Both the position numbers and the translations under genes were made by a program. The notes below the pieces were generated by a model that did not search any database, was not told the origin of the DNA, and saw nothing but the letters and a program-made list of their open reading frames with translations. Positions 1 to 6,500 of a DNA stretch of 7,980 bases are shown one piece after another. Where the stretch lies: contig CALEMV010000375.1 of assembly GCA_937910655.1 (NCBI GenBank), positions 1 through 7,980 on the forward strand, given 5' to 3'. The stretch is from an uncultured Solobacterium sp. Its GTDB lineage: Bacteria; Bacillota_I; Bacilli_A; Erysipelotrichales; Erysipelotrichaceae. Numbering within the stretch: position 1 is the stretch's first letter; each line of letters starts with the position of its first letter.

Positions 1-1186
1 CAATCCCACCATTCGGCATGATATGTTTCCCTTTCGCCTTCATTTGTTCGGTTAAATCTGCACGATAAATATTAAATAAATACTTTATCATCGTCATATA
101 TAGTGAACCATGTGCTACTAGTAGTACATTTTCTTTGTCTTTTGCACGTGCAACCGCAAGCGTTAATATTCGTTTGATACGTTCAATCACTTGTTCTTCG
201 CTTTCCCCACCGACATCGCTAAAGTCAACGCGTGGATTAAAGCGTTCATATAATTCATCCATGATAGAGTCACGCACTCTAGCTTCATAGGTACCAAAGT
301 CAATCTCTCTTAGATCACGATTTGGTATTGCACTAATATCATGTGATTCTAAGATATACGCTGCAGTATCACGTGCTCTTTCTGCACTTGAACAGTACGC
401 AAACGCAAAATCGATGTTATGTAATGCTTTCCCTGATAACTTCACCTGCTCAATTCCTTGTGCAGTCAGTGGGCTATCACTTCTTCCTTGCATACGATTA
501 TAGTGATTAAACAAAGTCTCCCCATGTCTAACATAGTAGAGATGCACCGTCTTATCTTCCATCTTATATTCGAAGTTCTTTGGCTCTACCGGAATTTGTT
601 GAATCTGGTATTCACCATCTTCATATGTAAATACCATGATTCCACCATTTGGAATCATACTGCGACCTGCCGTAATACACTCTTGATGCAGTGCATCAAT
701 ATCAACACCTAATAGGTACTTCATGGTACAGATTTGATACATGCCATGACCTACAAGTAGAATACGATCACCATCTTCAGCCTCATCAATAATTGTTTGT
801 AACGTCTTGCGAATACGTGTTTCCATCATTGCTGGGGATTCACCACCTGCACAGCTATAATCTAAGCTTTCTCGACATTGACGAATTTCTTCAGCATGCG
901 CTGTATGTCTAGCTCCATCCAACCTACCAAAGCTCATTTCATGTAATCCTGAAAGTAGAACTGGTTGAACCTCTCTACCTTTCGCTATGATATCCGCGGT
1001 ATTCCAAGCACGCTCACTTGGGGAAGAATAAATATGATCAAACCAAACATCCTTGAGTCGGTTTGACGTTTCATGTGCCTGTGCAATTCCACGCTCTGTT
1101 AATGGGGAATCACAGCTTCCTTGCATACGACCTAAATGATTAAATAATGTTTCTCCATGACGAACAAGATAAAAAGTAATTTTCAT
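1..1186 (-). CDS. Tandem two-domain histidine phosphatase (phosphoglycerate mutase-like), 3' end outside window
   Basis: The frame is open from ATG at 1186 to the left edge: 395 complete codons with no stop. Two copies of the histidine phosphatase fold follow each other. Copy 1 has the RHGET motif with nucleophile H10, then R59 (SERA context), E83 and second histidine H147 (GHG). Copy 2 has RHGET with H221, R270, E294 and H360 (AHG). Family members transfer or hydrolyse phosphate through a phosphohistidine on the first His; known substrates range from phosphoglycerates to alpha-ribazole phosphate, and nothing here picks one. No signal peptide is visible, so the protein is probably cytoplasmic. 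Single-domain members are about 200 residues, so this is a fusion of two. The start is fixed by AGGAG at 1194-1198, 7 nt upstream. The gene has its own probable promoter and follows a terminator, so it is a separate transcription unit. Both domains end in a matching NGGI segment, the second at the window edge, so the true C-terminus, or a third domain, is unseen. Confidence 0.93.
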   Translation of the reverse strand, partial: MKITFYLVRHGETLFNHLGRMQGSCDSPLTERGIAQAHETSNRLKDVWFDHIYSSPSERAWNTADIIAKGREVQPVLLSGLHEMSFGRLDGARHTAHAEEIRQCRESLDYSCAGGESPAMMETRIRKTLQTIIDEAEDGDRILLVGHGMYQICTMKYLLGVDIDALHQECITAGRSMIPNGGIMVFTYEDGEYQIQQIPVEPKNFEYKMEDKTVHLYYVRHGETLFNHYNRMQGRSDSPLTAQGIEQVKLSGKALHNIDFAFAYCSSAERARDTAAYILESHDISAIPNRDLREIDFGTYEARVRDSIMDELYERFNPRVDFSDVGGESEEQVIERIKRILTLAVARAKDKENVLLVAHGSLYMTMIKYLFNIYRADLTEQMKAKGKHIMPNGGI

Positions 1187-1226
1187 GTCTGTTCTCCTAA
1201 CGCATTTATACTATCATTTTCTGCTC

Positions 1227-1232
1227 ATTATA
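1227..1232 (-). promoter_or_regulatory. Probable -10 box of the histidine phosphatase gene
   Basis: A perfect TATAAT read on the minus strand lies 40 nt upstream of the ATG at 1186, which would give a leader of roughly 34 nt carrying the AGGAG site. It sits just after the terminator of the upstream operon, where a new promoter is expected. No good -35 hexamer is visible at 16-18 nt spacing (GTAAAT at 17), so the call rests on the -10 box and position alone. Confidence 0.5.
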
Positions 1233-1258
1233 GTAATTGTATACCGTAAATTTACTCC

Positions 1259-1285
1259 AAAAAAAGAAGGACATTTTGCCCTTCT
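1259..1285 (-). terminator. Rho-independent terminator of the five-gene operon
   Basis: On the minus strand, AGAAGGGC (1285-1278) pairs with GTCCTTCT (1272-1265) as 8 base pairs including one G-U, around the loop AAAAT, and is followed by a run of six T (1264-1259). It begins 14 nt after the stop codon of the 131-residue gene. The plus-strand reading has no T-run after the stem, so it should act in one direction only. It separates the operon from the histidine phosphatase gene. Confidence 0.87.
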
Positions 1286-1299
1286 AGTATAAATATGGA

Positions 1300-1695
1300 T
1301 TACTTCAGTACAAAGCCAACTGCAGTACCACGACGTACAGGTGATAAGCGTACATATGTCTCAATCTTTGGATAGCTTGATACTTCATGGTATTCAATCT
1401 CATCCCACTTTAAACCTGTATTGTGTGCAGTTAAGAAGTCATCTACACCGAGTGACATCTCTGGTACAGGAACTAATGTAATTGTTGGACTATTGTCATC
1501 CAAATAGTTCCAAGCAGCCATAATGCCTAGTGTTTCATCTAGGCTTTCATGATACATGATGCTGAGGTAGCGGCTATCTGGAGTACGTCCATGATAGTCA
1601 TAAGTATTGCCAATGAATAATGCACCATTTTCATCACGATATAATACAACAACGTTTTGATACTGATCTAATGATACTGTTCCTTTGAGTTCCAT
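1300..1695 (-). CDS. Conserved-looking hypothetical protein, 131 residues, last gene of the operon
   Basis: I do not recognise a family. The 131-residue product has no signal peptide, membrane segment, cysteine cluster or nucleotide-binding motif, so it is most likely a small soluble cytoplasmic protein. The pattern is of short beta strands (hydrophobic runs near residues 14-19, 72-77 and 125-130) separated by polar, mostly acidic turns, with several Tyr and His residues (Y32, Y34, H35, H49, H91, H103). The C-terminus is more basic (R116, R121, R122). A strong AAGGGGG ribosome binding site at 1702-1708, 6 nt before the ATG, shows it is translated. It starts 22 nt after the M18 aminopeptidase stop and is followed directly by the operon terminator, so it is co-transcribed with the peptidase. 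A link to that enzyme is possible but rests on position only. Confidence 0.85.
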   Translation of the reverse strand: MELKGTVSLDQYQNVVVLYRDENGALFIGNTYDYHGRTPDSRYLSIMYHESLDETLGIMAAWNYLDDNSPTITLVPVPEMSLGVDDFLTAHNTGLKWDEIEYHEVSSYPKIETYVRLSPVRRGTAVGFVLK

Positions 1696-1717
1696 AATTA
1701 ACCCCCTTGTACCAATA

Positions 1718-3085
1718 TTATTTCATATCCTTGAGGAAAGCAACATATGCGCGATATGCTTCGTATACGTCTGCCTTGGATACTGTTTCAAATGGAGCGT
1801 GCATGTTCTGAACACAGATACCTGCATCGATAACATTCATATTCTTATTGGCAAGGATATAAGCAATTGTTCCACCTCCACCAACGTCAATCTTACCTAG
1901 TTCGCAAGTTTGGAACATAACGTTGTTATCATCCATGCACTTACGAATCTGTGCCATAAATTCAGCACTTGCGTCGTTAGAACCAGACTTACCACGGGAA
2001 CCTGTATATTTGTTAAAGCAGATACCCTTTCCGAAGTAAGCTGAATTCTTTGGCTCATATACTTCAGGATAGTTTGGATCATACGCAACAGATACATCAC
2101 TTGATAACATGGCACTATTTTCAAGAGCCTCATGTAAGTTTACAAGTGTTGCACCAACTTGCTTGTCTAATAATTTTGTAACAACATGTTCAAAGAAGTC
2201 ACTCTGGGCACCAGTAGCACCTACTGAACCGATTTCTTCCTTATCTACCAAGATACATACAGATGTACGTTCTGGCTTGTCAATTTCCGCAATAGCGCGT
2301 AGAGATGTATAAGCACATACCTTATCATCATGGCCATAACCTAAAATCATAGAACGATCTAAACCATAATCACGTGCTTCACCAGCAGGTACAACTTCAA
2401 TTTCTGCTGAGAGGAAGTCATCCTCATCAATATCGTATTGTTCCTTCAATAGGTCTAAAAGATATGCTTTAACAGGATCCTTTTCAACACCCTTCTTAGG
2501 AATAGAACCTACTAATAGGTCTAACTTTTCACCTTCCACGACAGTCGCTGCTGGTTTTTGTAATTGTTGAGCAGCTAAGTGAATTAATAAGTCTGAGATA
2601 CCTACAACTGGATCACCTGGCTTATCACCAATATTGATTTCAACTGTTGTGCCATCTTTCTTACATACCACACCAACTAGTGCCATCGCACGTGCTACCC
2701 ATTGGTACTTCTTGATACCACCATAGTAGTGTGTATCCATTAATACTAAGCCATCCTTTTCATAAAGTGGCTTTTGCTTGAGGTCCATACGAGGTGAATC
2801 GATATGTGCACCTAAGATATTCATACCTTCTGTTAATGGCTTTTTACCTATTACAAATAAGATAACGTTCTTACCCTTGTTTACAGCGTAATAACGATCA
2901 CCGGCCTTTAGCTTCTTTGCTTTTTCGATTGGCTTAAAACCATGTGCTTCCGCAAACGCAACAGAGTTAGTCACAAATGTACGCTCTGTCTTGGAATTGC
3001 TTAAGAACACACGATAGTCTTCGTTAAATACATGTAGTTTCTTTAACTCTGTTTTATTGAGTTTTTCCCAAACTGTGTTTCCCAT
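1718..3085 (-). CDS. M18 family zinc aminopeptidase (aspartyl aminopeptidase type)
   Basis: This 455-residue protein matches the usual length and motif order of the M18 family: cytosolic two-metal aminopeptidases, usually large multimers, that release N-terminal residues, often Asp or Glu, from peptides. Visible motifs are GAHIDSPR with metal ligand H94, GHDD with bridging D253, KEEIGS with catalytic E283 and metal ligand E284, SSDVS with D330, and the C-terminal MHAPFE with H429. All expected metal ligands are present, so the enzyme should be active. The family function is established; the exact peptide substrates are not readable here. The start at 3085 is supported by AGGAG at 3094-3098 with 8 nt spacing. 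It lies 3 nt after the hflX stop codon, and its ribosome binding site is made from the last codons of hflX, which suggests coupled translation. A small unrecognised gene follows after 22 nt. Confidence 0.95.
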   Translation of the reverse strand: MGNTVWEKLNKTELKKLHVFNEDYRVFLSNSKTERTFVTNSVAFAEAHGFKPIEKAKKLKAGDRYYAVNKGKNVILFVIGKKPLTEGMNILGAHIDSPRMDLKQKPLYEKDGLVLMDTHYYGGIKKYQWVARAMALVGVVCKKDGTTVEINIGDKPGDPVVGISDLLIHLAAQQLQKPAATVVEGEKLDLLVGSIPKKGVEKDPVKAYLLDLLKEQYDIDEDDFLSAEIEVVPAGEARDYGLDRSMILGYGHDDKVCAYTSLRAIAEIDKPERTSVCILVDKEEIGSVGATGAQSDFFEHVVTKLLDKQVGATLVNLHEALENSAMLSSDVSVAYDPNYPEVYEPKNSAYFGKGICFNKYTGSRGKSGSNDASAEFMAQIRKCMDDNNVMFQTCELGKIDVGGGGTIAYILANKNMNVIDAGICVQNMHAPFETVSKADVYEAYRAYVAFLKDMK

Positions 3086-3088
3086 TTT

Positions 3089-4330
3089 TTATTCTCCTTT
3101 AATCTGATACTTATCAAAAACATGTAACATCTTTTTCTCACCTGTGATTCGAACAACCAAACCATCATCGTGATACTTTAAGATATCCATATCTAAGATT
3201 GCTTTATATGTATCGAACATGCTTATTTTATCATAGCCTAGTTTACATACAATGCTTTCTTCTGCTGGATAAATCATTTCAATGATTTCTTCCAGTAACG
3301 TATCTAAACCTTCTTTGGTATAACAAGAGATGGCTAGACCATCAACTCTTTCAGGATGTGCGAGTTTATCTACCTTATTGAACACATGAATCTGTGGTAT
3401 ATCATCCGCATGAATCTCTTTTAATGTTTCTTGTGTAATAGCACTCTTTTCTTGCCAACTAGAATCAGCTACATCAATCACATGGATTAACAAATCTGCT
3501 TCTCTTGCGGCATCCAGGGTACTCTTGAATGCCTCAATGAGTCCATGTGGTAAGTCTGATACAAAACCAACCGTATCATACAACAAGAATTTCTTATGCT
3601 TACTTTGGACCATACGAACACTGGTATCTAGGGTGGCAAACAACATATCTTGTTCTAGCACTTCTTGGCCACCAGACTCTTGCATGGAAAGAATTGCATT
3701 CAATAAAGAACTCTTGCCGGCATTGGTATAACCAACTAAGGCAACACGTTTCAATAATGTCTTTTGGCGTCTTCGCTCATCCTGATAACGACGTACTTCT
3801 ATCTTTCGTAGTTCTTCTTTTAAGTCACTAATTTTCTTTTGGTATCTTGCGGCGATGATGGATGATCGCATCTCACCAGCACCACGGTTTGTGACTGCGC
3901 CACCACGTGAACGTTCGTTATCATTATCCGCATGTAGTACACGTGGTAAATCATACTGTAAACGTGCTACTTCTGTCTGCAATTTTGCCTGACGACTGCG
4001 TGCACGTTTTGAGAAGATATCTAGAATTAGCGCAGTACGATCAATCACATTGACTCCACAATACGCAGAGATACGCTCACTGACCTGTATCTTTAAGGGA
4101 TTGTAGAAGATGATACCATCAGCACCCAACTCCTCACACATCGCTTTTAAAGTCTCTAATTTTCCGGTACGGAATGCCGTATGGGGATCCATACTTTTTG
4201 ATTGTTGTGTGATTGTTCCAAGTACTTCTAGATTACACGCTTTACAGAGTGCTTCACATTCCTGCATCGCACTTATAAAGCTATTACTATTTGCTTGTAA
4301 ACAAACACCCGCAAGAATGATTTTTCTCAT
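3089..4330 (-). CDS. hflX: GTPase HflX, ribosome-splitting factor
   Basis: HflX is a ribosome-associated GTPase that splits stalled 70S ribosomes, for example after heat or antibiotic stress. The 413-residue product has the HflX N-terminal domain (about 1-130), a glycine-rich linker and coiled helices (about 140-190), and the GTPase domain from about 195. The G motifs are clear: G1 GYTNAGKS at 200-207, G2 ATLDTS at 232-237, G3 DTVG at 252-255, G4 NKVD at 318-321, and a G5-like ISC segment near 334-336. The C-terminal extension is about 60 residues. The linker reads GGAVTNRGAGE rather than the commoner GGxGxRGPGE, a variant but recognisable. The ATG at 4330 follows the acetyltransferase stop by 13 nt and has only a weak AGAAAG site (4335-4340), so translation may depend partly on coupling. 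The M18 peptidase begins 3 nt downstream. Confidence 0.96.
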   Translation of the reverse strand: MRKIILAGVCLQANSNSFISAMQECEALCKACNLEVLGTITQQSKSMDPHTAFRTGKLETLKAMCEELGADGIIFYNPLKIQVSERISAYCGVNVIDRTALILDIFSKRARSRQAKLQTEVARLQYDLPRVLHADNDNERSRGGAVTNRGAGEMRSSIIAARYQKKISDLKEELRKIEVRRYQDERRRQKTLLKRVALVGYTNAGKSSLLNAILSMQESGGQEVLEQDMLFATLDTSVRMVQSKHKKFLLYDTVGFVSDLPHGLIEAFKSTLDAAREADLLIHVIDVADSSWQEKSAITQETLKEIHADDIPQIHVFNKVDKLAHPERVDGLAISCYTKEGLDTLLEEIIEMIYPAEESIVCKLGYDKISMFDTYKAILDMDILKYHDDGLVVRITGEKKMLHVFDKYQIKGE

Positions 4331-4343
4331 ATATCTTTCTTCT

Positions 4344-4835
4344 TTATTCGCTTTCTAACTGTAAATAATAATAGCTGACTGCTAACCATTGATTGTGTTT
4401 ATATCCAATATCTTCAAACGTTGCCTTTTTGGCAAAGCCAAATCTTTCATGTAGCTTTTCGCTTGCGATATTCCCTGTTGTTACAAGCGATACGATATTC
4501 TTATATCTAGATTTTCTAGCAATATCTATCATCTCTTTCATCAGGGTTTTTCCGTAGCCATGATGGCACGAATTAGGATCTAAATAGATTGCTAAATCAA
4601 CTGTACATGCGTATGCTTGACGACTATTAAAGTCAGAATAATATGCATATCCAACCGGTTTACCACCCTCTTCTAAAATAATCCATGGATATTTTTCTGT
4701 GATGAAAGCAACTCGTTGTTTAAATTCATCTAATGTTAATTCTTCTGTTTCAAATGTTGCAGTACTATTCCTAATATACCAGTTATACCAATCTAGAATA
4801 ACTGGTATATCTTTTTCTTCAATACTTCTAATCAT
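4344..4835 (-). CDS. GNAT family N-acetyltransferase, phosphinothricin acetyltransferase-like
   Basis: GNAT enzymes move an acetyl group from acetyl-CoA to an amine. This 163-residue form resembles the PAT branch: an N-terminal MIRSIEEKD strand-helix, the IRNSTATFE segment (22-30), a VGYAYYS strand (61-67), the VDLAIYLDP strand (79-87), the acetyl-CoA loop HHGYGKTLM (91-99), and N122 to F134 with the SEKLHERFGF end motif. PAT-like proteins are often annotated as herbicide resistance, but the natural substrate is usually unknown, so no drug or compound should be assumed. The loop has Cys90 where Gln or Arg is usual. I chose the ATG at 4835 because family members begin at this MIR sequence; an in-frame ATG at 4856 adds seven residues but has no ribosome binding site. 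The start overlaps the end of the amidohydrolase gene (ATGATTAG, 8 nt), which implies translational coupling. Confidence 0.92.
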   Translation of the reverse strand: MIRSIEEKDIPVILDWYNWYIRNSTATFETEELTLDEFKQRVAFITEKYPWIILEEGGKPVGYAYYSDFNSRQAYACTVDLAIYLDPNSCHHGYGKTLMKEMIDIARKSRYKNIVSLVTTGNIASEKLHERFGFAKKATFEDIGYKHNQWLAVSYYYLQLESE

Positions 4836-6399
4836 TAGAGTACACCGTGTTACCATCCATCACTGTTAACATAACTTTTGTATGATGGATGTCAGAAACA
4901 GGTATTGTACGAATATCCTTTTCTAGTACAACGAAGTCTGCGTAATAGCCTTCTTGGATTGCACCGATGCAATGATCCATGAATAACATCTTGGCACCAT
5001 TTGTTGTAAAGGAAGCAATCGCTTCATCAACTGATAGACATTCCGCTTCATTCATGCATGCATCATAAGAGATCGATTTCCTCGTGACTGCACATTCAAT
5101 CCCCTTTAAAACATTCGGCATTTCAACTGGTGCATCCGAACCGTTCGATGCTAGAGTTCCTTCTAATAATGTCTTATACGGATAAGAAGTACTTGCAAGT
5201 TCCTTACCGACTCTAGATTCAAGAATCTGTGCGTCATAATCAATAAAGATGGATTGAAAATAACATGCCAACTTCTGATCAAGTACCTGTTTGATTTGAT
5301 CAGGTCTCATAATTTGGCAATGTACGATACCATGGTGTAAAGGATTACCTTCTAACACAGTATCTTTATATACATGCAGTACATTATCTAGTGCCGCATC
5401 TCCAATCGCATGGGCGATGGTAGGCATATTGAATTGATTTGCTAAACGTACGTAAGTTTCAATAACATCTTCTTCCAAGGATGCGATTCCCTTCGTTGTC
5501 GGATCATCCGCATATGCATTCTTCATATATGCAGTTCTAGCACCCAATGAACCATCTGTAATTAACTTCAATGGACCAATACGGAAATAATCATCACCTA
5601 CATCAAAGGTATAACCATCATCTAAGAACTTCGAGAATTCTTTTGGATTATTAAACTCACACTGTTCATTGACACGTACCGTCATATCTTGTTTGTACGC
5701 CAGCGATTCAAAAGCACTCAATACAGGTTTATAGTCATGTGCGACTGCCAAAAAGTCATCACTACCAACTGTTGTAACACCAAATCGATTCGCATAACTT
5801 GCACCAATGCGAACGTATTCTTTAATCTTTTCTACATCTGGTTGTGGGTATGCATTATGAATATTATTTAAAGCGTTCTCTTCCACAAAACCATTTTTAT
5901 AGTCAATATTTCCGCCTTCAATCTTTGTGTGTTCTGTAATACCAGCAGCTTTCAGGGCAGCCGTATTAGCAGATAAAACATGGCCACACGCACGTGTTAA
6001 AGCAATTGGAACTTCTGTACTAATTTCATCAAGCATTTGTCTTGTTGGCTTTTGGCGGTCTGGGAAGGATTCTTCATTATAGCCACGGCCAATAATCCAC
6101 TCACCCACTTTTGTAGTCGAAAGCTTTTCTTTCACCTTTTCGATAACTTCTTCATTGGAATGACAATCATCCAATACAACATTGGATAAGTACATGCCAA
6201 GTTCTGCCAGATGCATATGACTATCCACAAAACCCGGGACAACGAACATACCCTTTAAGTCAACGATTTCAGCACCTTCCCCACAGAGTAATTCTTCGAT
6301 CTCTTGATTTGTGCCAACTTTAATAATATATTCATCACTCGTCGCAAAAGCAGTTGCTGGATTTTGCCAAATATTACAATTGATATAACCTTTTTTCAT
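4828..6399 (-). CDS. YtcJ-type amidohydrolase (Amidohydrolase_3 family)
   Basis: This 523-residue protein belongs to the YtcJ branch of metal-dependent amidohydrolases, which hydrolyse amide-type bonds; N-substituted formamide deformylase is one characterised relative, but most members have no known substrate. The expected metal and active-site residues are visible: HMH (H61, H63) at the end of the first barrel strand, K278 with the following TDGSLGARTA segment, H330 in AHAIGDAA, H360 in VHCQ, and D422 in SDAPVE. A small beta domain is formed by the two ends (about 1-55 and 475-523). No signal peptide is seen, so it is likely cytoplasmic. The start is the ATG at 6399, with GGAG at 6410-6413 (10 nt spacing). 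An in-frame GTG at 6444 would lie upstream of the likely -10 box and lacks a ribosome binding site. It is the first gene of the operon and overlaps the acetyltransferase start by 8 nt. Confidence 0.93.
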   Translation of the reverse strand: MKKGYINCNIWQNPATAFATSDEYIIKVGTNQEIEELLCGEGAEIVDLKGMFVVPGFVDSHMHLAELGMYLSNVVLDDCHSNEEVIEKVKEKLSTTKVGEWIIGRGYNEESFPDRQKPTRQMLDEISTEVPIALTRACGHVLSANTAALKAAGITEHTKIEGGNIDYKNGFVEENALNNIHNAYPQPDVEKIKEYVRIGASYANRFGVTTVGSDDFLAVAHDYKPVLSAFESLAYKQDMTVRVNEQCEFNNPKEFSKFLDDGYTFDVGDDYFRIGPLKLITDGSLGARTAYMKNAYADDPTTKGIASLEEDVIETYVRLANQFNMPTIAHAIGDAALDNVLHVYKDTVLEGNPLHHGIVHCQIMRPDQIKQVLDQKLACYFQSIFIDYDAQILESRVGKELASTSYPYKTLLEGTLASNGSDAPVEMPNVLKGIECAVTRKSISYDACMNEAECLSVDEAIASFTTNGAKMLFMDHCIGAIQEGYYADFVVLEKDIRTIPVSDIHHTKVMLTVMDGNTVYSND

Positions 6400-6427
6400 A
6401 TGTGATGATCTCCATTTCTTCGTAAAG

Positions 6428-6433
6428 ATTATA
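6428..6433 (-). promoter_or_regulatory. Probable -10 box of the amidohydrolase-hflX operon
   Basis: A perfect TATAAT on the minus strand ends 28 nt before the ATG at 6399, placing a likely transcript start near 6421 and a leader of about 20 nt containing GGAG. It lies between the terminator of the upstream ABC gene and the first operon gene, which is where a promoter is needed. The -35 region is poor (ATGAAG at 17 nt spacing), so an activator or a weak promoter is possible. Confidence 0.5.
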
Positions 6434-6467
6434 CTATTAACCACTCATTCCTTCATAGGAAATACCT

Positions 6468-6494
6468 AAAAATCACCATACTTTCATATGGTGA
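6468..6494 (-). terminator. Rho-independent terminator of the ABC permease gene
   Basis: On the minus strand, TCACCATA (6494-6487) pairs perfectly with TATGGTGA (6480-6473) around the six-base loop TGAAAG, followed by five T (6472-6468). Extra A-T and G-U pairs can lengthen the stem into the T-run. The stem begins six bases after the permease stop codon at 6501-6503, so transcription of the ABC gene should end here, before the amidohydrolase promoter. Confidence 0.88.
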
Positions 6495-6500
6495 CTTGGT

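Noticed and set aside
458..712. Plus-strand open frame of 84 codons opposite the histidine phosphatase
   Set aside because: It lies wholly within the antisense of a clear two-domain enzyme, lacks a recognisable product, and has no convincing ribosome binding site.
1..1186. Tandem phosphatase as a DNA-level assembly duplication
   Set aside because: The two halves differ widely at the base and residue level outside the catalytic motifs, which points to an old duplication and not a repeated read or assembly error.
1685..1900. Plus-strand open frame of 71 codons opposite the M18 gene end
   Set aside because: It is antisense to a well-supported coding region and its product resembles no protein family; it is a by-product of the opposite reading.
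1897..2133. Minus-strand open frame of 78 codons in another frame of the M18 gene
   Set aside because: It is contained in the peptidase gene in a different frame, and the peptidase frame is intact with all metal ligands, so no frameshift is implied.
4836..4856. In-frame ATG at 4856 as the acetyltransferase start
   Set aside because: It would add seven residues that do not fit the family N-terminus and has no ribosome binding site; the ATG at 4835 fits both.
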